Source of the DNA: JBFJVZ01 sp041623895
Lineage (GTDB): Bacteria > Planctomycetota > Planctomycetia > Pirellulales > Pirellulaceae
Reading direction: 5' to 3'
Assembly: GCA_041623895.1 (NCBI GenBank)
Contig: JBFJVZ010000026.1
Coordinates: 1-31,875, forward strand
DNA length: 31,875 bases
The notes beneath the pieces were generated by a model. That model was not told where the DNA came from and did no database searches. It saw only the letters and a list, made by a program, of their open reading frames with translations. Shown piece by piece: positions 1 to 9,347 of the stretch; the stretch's first letter is position 1, and every line of letters begins with the position of its first letter. A program made the translations under genes and the position numbers.

Positions 1-1638
1 CAACTTCTCAGCAGTGCCAATGCGCGGCTGAATACCGCCAAGCGGTTATTCGATGAGGCTGAAAAGGATGTACCGAAGAAGACCGAGGCCGAAAAGAAGT
101 TAGCCGATTCGCTTGCCGCAGCTAACAAAGAGGTCAACGAAAAACAGGCAGCAGTTGACAAGGCAATGACGGAAAAGATCGCTGCCGAAAAAGCCGCGAT
201 TGAAGCCTCGACCGCAGCCAAGACCGCCTTGGCTGATAAAGAGCAAGCTGAACTGCTCGCCCAGAACGCCGCAGCGGAAATGCAATCCGCACAGGGAAAG
301 ATGAACCAGTTGCAGCAAGCGTTGGCCGGCAATCCGAACAATGAACAGCTCAAGCAACTCGTGGCAACCGCCCAACAAGACCTATCGACGTGCCAGCAGA
401 AATCACAGCAACTGGCTTCGGCTGTGAAGGCGCCGACACAAAAAGCACAAGACATGGCAACTGCCGCGAATACGGCGGCGAAGAAAGTGAACGAGGTCCA
501 AAAACCGTTCAATGATGCAGTCGGCGAACTGAAAACTGCAAAAGCGAAACAAAACTTACTGTCTCAACAGCAGGCGCTAGCGGCCAAGGAATTAAAAGAA
601 GCTCAAGAACTGGTGCCAGTGCGAAAGCAAGCACTGGCTCGCGCTGAAACGGCCAAGGCGGACGCGGAGAAGTCGGTGGCAACGGCCAACGAGGCATTGC
701 AGGCGTCTGAAAAACCACTGCGTGCGATCGCTTTCTCGCCCGACGGATCGTTACTAGCAACGGCCGGCGAATTCTTGAGTTTCCACACCTGGGACGGCCA
801 GACGGGTGAAGCGATTGCTGCCTTCGCGGGACACAGCGGCCCCGTTGGCCAACTTGCATTTCTTGACGCAGGCACAATCGTGTCGGCGTCCCCAGACCAA
901 TCTTGCCGCGTTTGGGAAGTGAACCCAAGTTGGATGCTGGAACGGACGATCGGCAGTAAAGATGATCCGAACACAATCATCCATCGCGCTACCGCCGTCG
1001 ACTTTAACCGCGATTCAACTCAGTTGGTCGTTGCCAGCGGCGTCCCATCACGCAGCGGCGAACTGCACGTGTTCAACGTTGCCGATGGAAGCCGCGTGTT
1101 GTACTTGCCGCAGGCGCACGATGATGTCATCTATGCGGCCCGATTTTCGCCCGACGGATCGCGGATTGCTTCGGGTAGTGCGGACAAGTACTTGCGCACC
1201 TTTGATGTCGCCAGCAGCAAACAGCTTCGACGCTTTGAAGGACACACGGGCTATGTGTTGGGTGTTTCCTGGAAGAGCGACGGCGAGACGATAGCGACCT
1301 CGTCGACTGACAATACGATCAAGCTTTGGGAAGCCGAGACGGGTGACCAGCGCCGCACCATCAACCAGCAACTGAGCAAGCATGTGACCGCTGTCGAGTT
1401 CATTGGTGACAGCGATAACGTGATCTCAAGCAGCGGTGATAAACGAGTGCGGATTCACAACGGCAACAACGGCGGGCTGGCACGCAATTTCAGCGATGCC
1501 GTCGCGTGGTTGCACTGCGTCGACGTGACTCCGGACAGCAAGATTGTCGCTGCCGGTGATGCCAGCGGCGTCGTGACCATTTTCAACGGTACCAACGGCC
1601 AAAAGTTGCAAACGCTCGAAATTTTAGCCACCCAGTAA
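1..1638 (+). CDS. Coiled-coil/WD40-repeat protein (5' end outside window)
   Basis: The reading frame is open from base 1 with no stop, so the gene starts upstream and only its C-terminal 545 residues are seen. The first ~240 residues are rich in Ala, Lys, Glu and Gln in heptad-like order, including runs of AEKxxA and KAxA type, and should form a long coiled coil. From about base 715 WD40 units follow, marked by FSPDGS, HTWDGQTGE, ASPDQSCRVWE, ARFSPDGSRIASGSADK and TSSTDNTIKLWEAETGD; about six or seven blades are visible. Planctomycetes have many exported proteins joining a cytochrome c-like domain, a coiled coil and WD40 repeats; whether a cytochrome domain exists here cannot be seen. Role is probably a protein-binding scaffold. 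The stop codon lies inside the end of the convergent exchanger gene. Confidence 0.85.
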   Translation, partial: QLLSSANARLNTAKRLFDEAEKDVPKKTEAEKKLADSLAAANKEVNEKQAAVDKAMTEKIAAEKAAIEASTAAKTALADKEQAELLAQNAAAEMQSAQGKMNQLQQALAGNPNNEQLKQLVATAQQDLSTCQQKSQQLASAVKAPTQKAQDMATAANTAAKKVNEVQKPFNDAVGELKTAKAKQNLLSQQQALAAKELKEAQELVPVRKQALARAETAKADAEKSVATANEALQASEKPLRAIAFSPDGSLLATAGEFLSFHTWDGQTGEAIAAFAGHSGPVGQLAFLDAGTIVSASPDQSCRVWEVNPSWMLERTIGSKDDPNTIIHRATAVDFNRDSTQLVVASGVPSRSGELHVFNVADGSRVLYLPQAHDDVIYAARFSPDGSRIASGSADKYLRTFDVASSKQLRRFEGHTGYVLGVSWKSDGETIATSSTDNTIKLWEAETGDQRRTINQQLSKHVTAVEFIGDSDNVISSSGDKRVRIHNGNNGGLARNFSDAVAWLHCVDVTPDSKIVAAGDASGVVTIFNGTNGQKLQTLEILATQ

Positions 1639-2442
1639 CGAAGAACCCAGCAGAAACGCCAGCAGACCGATCGGGTACACAATGCCCACATTGGACATGT
1701 TGGAACCGGTGAGATTGTCGAGGGCTTCCTGGGTGTCGTTCAGCCGTTGCGTTTCTCCCTCCCGACTTGACGCAGCGTAGACGGCAAAAAAGCTGACCAT
1801 TTCTGGAATGCTCGTGACAACGCCAAGAATCCAGCCGGCGATGGCGGGGTGCACGCCCAGTTGCTCGACCACGGCTGCAGTGGCGTCGCCCAAGAACATG
1901 CCGGCGATGGCGATCGCGATCAGCGCGGAAAGCCCCAAGATGATCCCAAACGGCAGGTTTCCAACGGCCTCTTGCGTTTCTTCCTCATTCTGATGTTGGC
2001 GATTGACCCTCGTGTCGACCACTCGATACACGACAAAGAAGCCCAACAAGATTGGCACGAGATACCACCGGGTGTCGATGCCAAATTGCATCAGCACTAC
2101 AGGCACAGCGATGGCGAGTGCGGCAAAGATGATCTCGTCCAGGAAACGCTTGTTGAAAAGCTCTTTGAACTGGCGATAGAACGTTACGGCCGTGAGCATC
2201 AAGCCCACATTGATGATGTTCGAACTGGCGATGTTCCAGAGCCCGGCCTCCCACACACCGGCGAGTCCCGCCGAGACAAGACACACAAACTCGGGCACCG
2301 AGGTGGCGTAGCCGGTGACTTGGCCGCGGGCCTTCGCGGTCCATTGCATGGCGTTGGCGATGTGATCGATGCCTTGCAGCAGTCCGAATTTCACCAGCAG
2401 GATGATGGCCGCCGCCGAGACAATCATGATCAAGGCCGACAT
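1624..2442 (-). CDS. Sodium/calcium exchanger family antiporter
   Basis: Predicted inner-membrane cation antiporter of 272 residues in the Na+/Ca2+ exchanger (CaCA) superfamily. Both alpha repeats are visible: GYATSVPEFVCL with NIASSNIINVG (residues ~44-80), and VVTSIPEMVSFF with NLTGSNMSNVG in the second half. The conserved Glu of each (S-x-PE) and the SNxxNVG signature are kept. The halves are separated by a polar loop rich in Gln and Glu. ATG at 2442 was chosen over an upstream in-frame start at 2553 because GGAG lies 9 bases ahead and the added 37 residues are not membrane-like. The last 15 bases overlap the end of the WD40 gene on the other strand. It follows the decayed metal-efflux locus on the same strand after about 220 bases. 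The ion transported is inferred from family only. Confidence 0.85.
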   Translation of the reverse strand: MSALIMIVSAAAIILLVKFGLLQGIDHIANAMQWTAKARGQVTGYATSVPEFVCLVSAGLAGVWEAGLWNIASSNIINVGLMLTAVTFYRQFKELFNKRFLDEIIFAALAIAVPVVLMQFGIDTRWYLVPILLGFFVVYRVVDTRVNRQHQNEEETQEAVGNLPFGIILGLSALIAIAIAGMFLGDATAAVVEQLGVHPAIAGWILGVVTSIPEMVSFFAVYAASSREGETQRLNDTQEALDNLTGSNMSNVGIVYPIGLLAFLLGSSLLGG

Positions 2443-2660
2443 TTCAACGCAACTCCAGGAGACCGTAGTGCTACCGCATGGACACGCGTCCGTTGGTGGG
2501 AGGGCGAGCTTCCTAGCGAGCCGATAATGCTGGATCGTACCGTATCGAAGCATTCTTGGCGCGGGCGGAATTCTTTTTGACTGAGCCCTTTTTCCCGGCT
2601 AACTCAAAGATCGAGCTTTGACAAAGCACCAGCTGCGTGCGGCTATCTTCTCAGCTGTTG

Positions 2661-3316
2661 TTACTGGTCCACGGCCTCCGACTTCCAGTCGACTTTGCCA
2701 AAATGCGCAAACAGCGGTGGCAGTACCAACAAATTCAAGAGCGTCGAAGTGTCGAGTCCGCCGAGGATCACGAATGCCATCGGGTATTCGATTTCTTGGC
2801 CAGGCTTGTTTCCGCTGATGACCAGCGGCACCAGCGCGAGTCCCGTTGTTAACGCTGTCATCAGAATCGGTGCGAGACGCTCGGCGGCTTCAAAGGCACC
2901 TGACCGCCGGCGGGTGTATCGATCATCAGCTCGCGGAGGGCGTCCACATCGCGACGCACCGACTTTGTTCCCCAGACGACCACGCGAAAGATCCGTTCGT
3001 CCTCAAACACTTCGCCAACTTGAGTGCCGCGGACCAGCGTGGTCGTGGCCGACCGGACATCGCCCGGCGAGAGCCCGAATTGTGCCAACGCACTGGTCTT
3101 GGGCTTGACCACGATTTGCGGTATCAAAACTTGCGGCTCGATTTTCAGATTCGTAACACCGTCGACCCCGGCCATCACATCGGCAACTTCCTGTGCGGTC
3201 TCTCGCAGCTGGTCCAGGTTGGGTCCGTAATTGCGAACAACAATTGCACCACTCGCCCCCGTCAGCACTTCCTTGATTCGCTCGGTAAGGTAGGTCAGCA
3301 GATCACGATACAGGCC
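2661..3316 (-). pseudogene. Remnant of CusA/CzcA-type RND heavy-metal efflux pump
   Basis: Intact pumps of this family have roughly 1,050 residues; here about 215 remain in two frames. The first piece (about 3313 to 2890) encodes a porter-domain segment beginning LYRDLLTYLTERIKEVLTG, through AIVVRNYGPNLD, to TPAGGQVPLK. The second (about 2887 to 2661, shifted frame) encodes the last membrane region: ERLAPILMTALTTGLALVPL, PMAFVILGGL and TSTLLNLLVLPPLF. The N-terminal two thirds and the segment between the pieces are missing, so no proton relay or full porter is possible. The junction with the adaptor gene is at about 3313-3319, where the adaptor reading runs into pump sequence out of frame. 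I read this as a pseudogene produced by at least two deletions; an assembly error is less likely because the neighbouring outer-membrane gene is also broken. Confidence 0.85.
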
Positions 3317-4470
3317 ACACGGTGCCGTCGAAACTCGTGTTGGCCGGAGTTGAGATAAACCCAGGCAATGCCATGAATGTCTCGCAGGATCGCGGCTCGG
3401 GGAACGACCAGCGATTCCTCCCGGCCCCTCAGCGGCATGACCACTTCCACCGGTTCGCCTGGCGAAAACACTCCATCTTTGTTGTCAAGTTCGTAGAAGA
3501 CATCGACCGATGAGGCGAGCACGTCGGCACTGGGGGGAGCCGCGATCGGACGCACGCTGATTTCGCCTGAGCTTTCGCCCAGTTTGCGAATGTGCGCGTC
3601 GCGGTCACGATCGACCTCAGCGATCAGCCCCGGATAGACCGGAAGGCGAACCCACATTTTTTTCAGATCGACGACCTCCAGCAGCGGTGCCCCGATGCTG
3701 ACGACTTGACCGACTGACGAGGTCACGTTTCGCAGCATTCCTGCTTGGGGAGCCACGACGGGAACGTCGATCGCCCGCACCGATTTCGCTTCCAGAGTCA
3801 GCTGGTCAAGTTGCTGCTTGCGGGCCTGTGCAGCTTGAAGCGTTTTCTCGGCAAGATCAAATCGCGCGACGGCGTCGTCCACGTCTCGCTGACTTCCAAC
3901 TGTGTCGGACAACAACTTTCTCGCTCGCGTCAGCGCGATCTCCGCGGCCTCAACTTGAGCTTTCCCCTGTTCGACGTCGCCTTCGGCGATGATCTGAGAC
4001 GACAGCAACGAAGCCTTGGCGTCGGCCATCGAAACACGCTCGGCTGCGGAGGGCACCTCGCGTTCGGGAGCCAACAGAGGACTCAACTGAAATACAGTTT
4101 GATTAGCGGCGACAGACATGCCGGCGACCGGCAGGGCAGAATCTGGCGGGGCTTTCAAAGTTCCCGTCAGCGGCGCAGTCACCAGGACCACTGCACCGTC
4201 GGGAATCACGACGGCACCGCCGAGTGTCCGAGTTCGCGGCATCGGTTTTTGCTCGACATCCACGGTACTGATCTGCAATCGTTCCTCCGCTTTCGCAGTC
4301 AGCACGATGCGATAAATGTCACCTTCGTCCGGATGCTCCAGCTTCGCCGGTGTTTGTTTCTGTGGGGACGTTTTTTCGGCACGGCAGCCGAGCGTGATCA
4401 TCAGGCACAGCGCGGCGAGCAGATAGGAACCGGAACCGGAACGAATTCGGGCAACTTCACTGATGTACAA
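3295..4470 (-). pseudogene. Truncated CusB/CzcB-type efflux adaptor (membrane fusion protein)
   Basis: Periplasmic adaptor of a tripartite RND metal-efflux system. The start is TTG at 4470, supported by GGAG 8 bases upstream. The N-terminus looks like a lipoprotein signal, ending LCLMITLGC-RAEK. It continues with a lipoyl/barrel half (GAVVLVTAPLTGTLKAPP), an alpha-hairpin rich in Ala, Gln and Leu (about 150-230), the second lipoyl half (VVAPQAGMLRNVTSSVGQVV) and a beta-barrel (MWVRLPVYPG). The frame breaks just after WVYLNSGQHEFRRHRV: the next codons (ACIVIC, stop) are pump-gene sequence read in the wrong frame. The membrane-proximal C-terminal domain is therefore lost. The remaining 385 residues could still be translated, but with a broken pump and outer-membrane partner a function is doubtful. 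Confidence 0.8.
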
Positions 4471-4855
4471 GATTTAATCTCCGCACGCCGTCCGATCTTG
4501 ACGACATCCGACTCGTTTCCGCGACTCACTGGGCCCATTCTAGTCGCTCCAGCAGCTCGTGCATGTTCGGCTAACTGGGCAGCTCCACTGTTATCAGCCC
4601 CGTGCGTTAAGGCTTGTTGTTTGATTCAAAAGCCGCGAAATATCGGTGCTGATGGTAACCCGAAGTGTCAACGAGGGACCTCATTCATCCCTCGCTGACG
4701 CGTCGGGTTACTAAATCAACTAGCCGGTTAGCACCCGGATATTGCCGCACAAAACGAGGCTAATGAAAGCGAATTTTACGGCGCTTGAGACGAAGACTTC
4801 CCGGCGAGTGTTTCGTCCAGACTCTAGACTTGGATGGCCCAGACGTCGCCAAAAA
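4471..4855. other. Gap inside the decayed efflux locus
   Basis: This 385-base stretch between the end of the outer-membrane pseudogene and the adaptor start shows no credible gene. It holds the adaptor's Shine-Dalgarno (GGAG just above 4470, minus strand) and one long imperfect inverted repeat at 4655-4711, listed separately. Confidence 0.6.
4655..4711. repeat. Long imperfect inverted repeat (MITE- or palindrome-like)
   Basis: Two 24-base arms, 4655-4678 and 4688-4711, are reverse complements at 21 of 24 positions around a 9-base loop. The arms begin GTAACCCGA and end CGAGGGA. There is no T-tract, so it is not an ordinary terminator. The shape fits a small dispersed palindromic element inserted between two genes of one former operon; no second copy was noticed in this window. 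Confidence 0.7.
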
Positions 4856-6284
4856 TCAATGAACTTGCGGCAGTCCGTTTTCCAGCATCTCGTCCGAATC
4901 ACCCAGCAACTCAACTGGCGCAGCAAATTCAGAAGTGGCGGGGATCAGCCGCGATCCCACGCTTCGCTCCAACTCCGCGGCGGCACGACGCAGATCTCCT
5001 ACCAACGCGGATTCACGATTTCGGGCATCCAGATAGGGTCCTGTCGTCTGCAACACAAAAAGTAGGCAGCAGCGCCGCCTTGATAACTGCGCTGGGCCAG
5101 ACGCTGGGCCTCCCGCAGTGAGGGCAGAATATCGCTTTGCAGCAGCTGCAGGTTTTCTTGGGCTTGGATGAACTGTGTGTGGGCGGCGCGGACATCCAAG
5201 GTGATTTGATCGCGGACGGTGACATAGCGGCGGGCGGCTTTCTTCGTCTGTGCGTTAGCGATCGCGATCCCACCACGATTTGCGTTGAAGATTGGCAGGG
5301 ACATTCGCAGGCCCGGCCCCGACTCGAAGCCTTGCTTGCCCGATCCATTGGCATCATACACCGCATCCACAAGCATAAAGCCTCGTTTTGCCAAGCCGAC
5401 ACGCTGGCAGGCTGCCTGGAAGTCAATTTCCGCGGCCCGCAAATCGGGACGCATTGCCAATGCCATGCTGACCAGTCGCTCAGCGTCCTCGCTGATTCCG
5501 TAATCCACGGCCGCCGCGGGCGCGCTGTCGACCGCGACCAATGGCGCATCCACCATCGTTAGCCCAAGCACCGTTCGCAGACGATGTTGGGCAAGACGAA
5601 CATCTTGCACTGCGCGAGCAGCGGTCGCTTTGGCCTGCAGCCCATCAATCTGTGCAGTCGTTACTTCCAGCTCGCTAATGTCTCCGGCAGCGAATCGCTT
5701 GCGGGTGAGCTCGGCGACTTGCGCGCGTATCGACTCGGCGTCGCGCGCTACTTGGGCCTGCTGCTGAGCCTGAACCAAGTCAGCATGAGCAACACGAGCA
5801 TCACGAACCGTATTGCAACCGTTCTGCACCATCGACTCGCTGACCCGCTCCAGGTCCATACTTGCAATGCGAACACGCAGCTTGCGTAACCAGATGGAAT
5901 TGACGGTCTCGAAGATCGTGAATTCAAGCTGCTTAGGGGCCAGCGGAAAGAAAACCACCAACTGCGGGTCGGCAATCAGACCGTCGTCCAACAATTGTGC
6001 GCGAGAAATTTCCAGGTCCGCCAACAGGTCTCCCAAAGCAGCGTTATTCCAAAGGGCAATTTGCGCCGCTTCGTCCTCGGTCAGTCCATCATCCAAGAGA
6101 ACGGAATGAACGTCTGATCGCACTTTCGCGATGGCGCGATTCCGTCACCAAACCGTTGTTTCAGATCCTGCGATACGCGACCACGCGCATTCGGCAGAGC
6201 CGCGCCATGGCAGCCGGCAACGATCACCGTCATTGGCACGACCACGGTGCTGACGGGCTGGTTTGATGGAGTCCGTGCATGCAT
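4856..6284 (-). pseudogene. Frameshifted CusC/CzcC-type outer-membrane efflux protein
   Basis: TolC-family outer-membrane channel of a metal-efflux system, readable only by joining three frames. Frame 1 starts at ATG 6284 with a lipoprotein-like signal (VPMTVIVAGC-HGAAL) and runs to about 6125. Frame 2 (about 6123-5060) holds most of the protein: LDDGLTEDEAAQIALWNNAA, FFPLAPKQLEFTIF, MALAMRPDLRAAEIDFQAAC, and coiled-coil segments ending LLQSDILPSLREAQRLAQRS. Near 5062 one G appears missing: restoring it turns YFLCC into YFLVLQTTGPYLDARN and continues, in the third frame, through RRAAAELERSVGSRL to the stop at 4856. The two lesions, plus the damage in the adaptor and pump genes, indicate a dead locus. 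It was probably once the first gene of a CBA operon. Confidence 0.82.
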
Positions 6285-6502
6285 CCTTGCAAATCCGGCT
6301 TTTTCGGTGATTCACGCGGGCACATTTTTCCGGGAGGATTTCGCACCCACGTCTCCATTCCAATCGACTGGCGCGAACGGGGGCCTTGAGTACGGCCGTT
6401 AATGGCGATCTATTCTTCCCGGAAGCACAAGCAAAATCGCTACCGTTTACCTAAGCAGTGCCCGACTCTCACGGCGGGAGAGTGATTCCTGTGAACCCCA
6501 AA

Positions 6503-7804
6503 TCAAGACGGACGGAACACTCGCTGAATCAGCTCGTTGGCGCGCTGAGCTTGCTGGACCAGATCGATGTCCGCCAAATCTTTCAGCGTCAGCCGGTCAG
6601 GGTAATGTTGCTCGATCAAACCGCGTAGTTTTTCATCCAGCCGCTCGGACCAGCGACATTGCGGCGCCGCGTGGGAAAGTTCCTGTTCGGTCATCGGCAC
6701 TCGCAATCGCAAGCACGCTGGGCCCCCTCCCGCGGACATGCTCTGCCGGAGCTGCACAAATTCGTATCGGCGAAACAGACCTTGGTCGAGCCAGCCGAGC
6801 AGAATGGATTTCGCAACCTGGTCGTCGTCGACCTGCTTTGGACAAATGATGACGGGCGGCCCCGGGGCGGCGGGACTGATGATTTGGCTGTTGAAAAGAT
6901 AGCTGGCGACAGCGCGCTGCAGCGACAGCTGGCGATCTGAAACCACGACCGTGATCAACTCTCGACCGTAAAGTTGACGGTAACGTTTCGCGATGGAAGC
7001 CAGTGTTGCTTCGCCGCCGGTGAACGCGTACTCGTGACAGATCATCAGACCATGATGACTGGTTGCGACAACATCGTTATGAAAAGCGCCCGCGTCGATT
7101 GCTGCCGGATGTTGCTTGAGAAAAAAGGTGTTTTCTGCCGGCAGATGATGGATTCGGGCGATCGTCTGGCAACATTCCAGCGACTGTCTCGGCCAATAGC
7201 GGTTGGGCTTCGGTTCACCGTCCCCGTAAACAAAAATGTGAATTCCCGGTTTGTTTTCCGCCGAGCCCAAACGCATGTGATTGGCGGCTCCTTCATCACG
7301 CAGCGCAGCACCGCCCGGCAGGCCGGGAATCACGCGTGCCCGGGGTAAACAGCGGCGCAGGTCTGCCAGTGTCAGCGCCGTTTCGATCGCGCGATGCACA
7401 CTGCTGACCAGATTGGCAACCGATAACGTAAGCATGCCGTTGGCGTTATCGACCGCTGCTGAGACTGTCGCGGCGTTCGCTGTCCACATTCCGGAACAAC
7501 TCATGGAAGCCGCGAATAACCGCGGCGCCGTGTCGAAGGCTCGTTTGAGTACAACCGCATCGCTGCCGCCGAAGCCAAGTGACCGCAAAAATCGAAAGTC
7601 AGGCCGGCGATGTGGTGGCAGCATTAATTGCGGCACTCCCACAGATGCGACCTCGCGCATTTTGTCCAATCCCTGAATTGCCGCAGCAGCAGGATTCGAG
7701 ACCTGGCCCTCGCTTTCCTTGGAGGCCACGTTACCGACACCCAGGCCACCAAAATGATGAGTCGGGCCGACAATTCTGTCGACTTGCGCCTCGACTAAAT
7801 TCAT
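6503..7804 (-). CDS. astB: N-succinylarginine dihydrolase
   Basis: Second enzyme of the arginine succinyltransferase (AST) pathway: it converts N2-succinylarginine to succinylornithine, CO2 and two NH3. The 433-residue length is close to the E. coli enzyme (447). Conserved blocks are IVGPTHHFGGLGVGN at the N-terminus, GLPGGAALRDEGAANH (catalytic Glu ~171), AFHNDVVATSHHG (His ~242) and QSMSAGGGPACLRLR (nucleophile Cys ~364), the guanidino-modifying enzyme triad. ATG at 7804 overlaps the stop of astD as ATGA, implying translational coupling; a start 15 bases further up is possible but breaks that arrangement. The pathway's succinyltransferase, transaminase and desuccinylase genes are not in this window. 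Confidence 0.95.
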   Translation of the reverse strand: MNLVEAQVDRIVGPTHHFGGLGVGNVASKESEGQVSNPAAAAIQGLDKMREVASVGVPQLMLPPHRRPDFRFLRSLGFGGSDAVVLKRAFDTAPRLFAASMSCSGMWTANAATVSAAVDNANGMLTLSVANLVSSVHRAIETALTLADLRRCLPRARVIPGLPGGAALRDEGAANHMRLGSAENKPGIHIFVYGDGEPKPNRYWPRQSLECCQTIARIHHLPAENTFFLKQHPAAIDAGAFHNDVVATSHHGLMICHEYAFTGGEATLASIAKRYRQLYGRELITVVVSDRQLSLQRAVASYLFNSQIISPAAPGPPVIICPKQVDDDQVAKSILLGWLDQGLFRRYEFVQLRQSMSAGGGPACLRLRVPMTEQELSHAAPQCRWSERLDEKLRGLIEQHYPDRLTLKDLADIDLVQQAQRANELIQRVFRPS

Positions 7805-9234
7805 TTGGCAACGCTCCAAGGATCGTCACCGGGCAACGATTCGGATTCCAGCGAAGCGATGGGATCGTTGCAAAAATCGATCGCATGGAAGCCGGCCGGA
7901 CGATGATTCCCGCTATCGCCCAGTCCGCCAAAAGGCAGTGCTCCAGCCGCACCCGTGGTTGGGCGATTCCAATTCACCACACCTGCGCCAACTTCGCCGA
8001 CAAAGCGATCGAATAGCTCACGGTCCCCGCCCAACAACGATGCGGCCAGCCCGTAAGCGGTCTGTTGCGCCAAATCGATCGCAGCGTCGATGTCGCCTAC
8101 CCTGTGAAGGACTAACAGCGGGCCAAACCACTCCATGTCGCCAAGAGCCTGCAATGCGTCGGCTGCCAGCGATGAGGCATCCACGATCGCGGGATAAACA
8201 AGATTGTCGCGGCGCTCATCGATCTTGAAGTCAACCACGCTCTCGCAGCCCAGCTTCAGGAGCTGATCGTAGGTGCGTTTCAAACCGTTGGCTGCCGCAG
8301 CCGAGATCAGTGGTCCGATTTGTGCCGCGGGCTGATCAGCGGGCAAGCCGACACGCAGGCGTTTTGTTAGCTCGATCGTCGCTTCGATCTGGCGGTCAGT
8401 TTCTGGTCCATCAACAAAGATTGCTCGCCGCGCGCACGTACAACGCTGCCCGGAACTGACAAATGCGGAAAAGGTTACCAACGAAGCAACCTCAGAGCTG
8501 GGCAAATCCCCAACGACGACCAACGGATTGTTGCCACCAAGCTCCAGAGCCAGAAGTACATCGTATCGACCCGCCAGCTGCCGATGAATCGCCTGACCGG
8601 CGGCCCGACTGCCCGTTAGAAAGACGCCACCGACGTGGGCTGAATCGATCGCAGCCACCGCTGGATCGACACGACCGACGATCGACTGGAAAACATCGGC
8701 GGGCAATCCGGACGCCTGCCACGCGGCTGCAATCCACTGGCCAACTGCCGTTGCCTGATCGCTCGGTTTCATCACCACCGCATTCCCAGCCAATAGCGAC
8801 GGAATGATCTGGCCACCCGGCAAATGAAGCGGAAAGTTGAACGGCCCCAAGACCAAGGTGACACCCAATGAACGGTAGCGGATCGTCCGCCGCGGCGATC
8901 CCTGATCGACGATTTCGTCGCCACGCCGTTCTACCAACGCTCGAATCGAAAGTTCTGTTTTCGCGATCGCTGCAGCGACCTCGGCCGCTGCATCCCAAGG
9001 CAACTTGCCAACCTCGCGGGTAATCAAGTCGCTGATCGATTGGCGGTTCGCTTCGATGTACTTCGCGTACCGCCGCACAACGTCGATGCGATCATCCAAC
9101 GAACTCTTTCGCCAGCGGGCTGCTGCGCCGGCGGCGGTTTCCATGACGGTTTGGATCTGCTGCTGGGACGTTTCCGTTCCGCTCCAAACGACTGTGTCAT
9201 CTATGGGGCTGACGCTTTGGAAGGTTGCTGACAT
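7801..9234 (-). CDS. astD: N-succinylglutamate 5-semialdehyde dehydrogenase
   Basis: NAD+-dependent oxidation of succinylglutamate semialdehyde to succinylglutamate, a late step of the AST arginine-degradation pathway. The 477 residues have the full aldehyde dehydrogenase plan: GPFNFPLHLPG and MKPSDQA in the NAD-binding domain, FLTGSR, LALELGGNNPLVV with the general-base Glu (~231), and SSGQRCTCARR with the nucleophile Cys (~265); FGGLGDSGNHRPAG near the C-terminus is typical of AstD rather than of other ALDHs. It is the first gene of a two-gene unit with astB (4-base overlap). Start is ATG at 9234. The specific substrate is inferred from the family signature and from the coupling with astB. 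Confidence 0.93.
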   Translation of the reverse strand: MSATFQSVSPIDDTVVWSGTETSQQQIQTVMETAAGAAARWRKSSLDDRIDVVRRYAKYIEANRQSISDLITREVGKLPWDAAAEVAAAIAKTELSIRALVERRGDEIVDQGSPRRTIRYRSLGVTLVLGPFNFPLHLPGGQIIPSLLAGNAVVMKPSDQATAVGQWIAAAWQASGLPADVFQSIVGRVDPAVAAIDSAHVGGVFLTGSRAAGQAIHRQLAGRYDVLLALELGGNNPLVVVGDLPSSEVASLVTFSAFVSSGQRCTCARRAIFVDGPETDRQIEATIELTKRLRVGLPADQPAAQIGPLISAAAANGLKRTYDQLLKLGCESVVDFKIDERRDNLVYPAIVDASSLAADALQALGDMEWFGPLLVLHRVGDIDAAIDLAQQTAYGLAASLLGGDRELFDRFVGEVGAGVVNWNRPTTGAAGALPFGGLGDSGNHRPAGFHAIDFCNDPIASLESESLPGDDPWSVAK

Positions 9235-9347
9235 TTCGGCTCTGTTTTCACCCTGACGTAAAAGCCTGTCCTACGGTTTTAGGTGTTACCGAACCGGGAG
9301 AGTTCGGAATCTGACGATTAATCCGATTGCTGAGAACCGGCCCTGCG

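Noticed and set aside
1624..1638. 15-base convergent overlap of the WD40 and exchanger genes
   Set aside because: Real but common in bacterial genomes; could give antisense effects, yet nothing further supports it.
1849..2580. Plus-strand open frame opposite the exchanger gene
   Set aside because: The minus strand encodes clear CaCA alpha repeats; the plus frame is His/Asp-rich without domain features.
3745..4698. Plus-strand open frame of 317 codons across the adaptor gene
   Set aside because: Shadow of the minus-strand adaptor, with low-complexity, domain-free translation.
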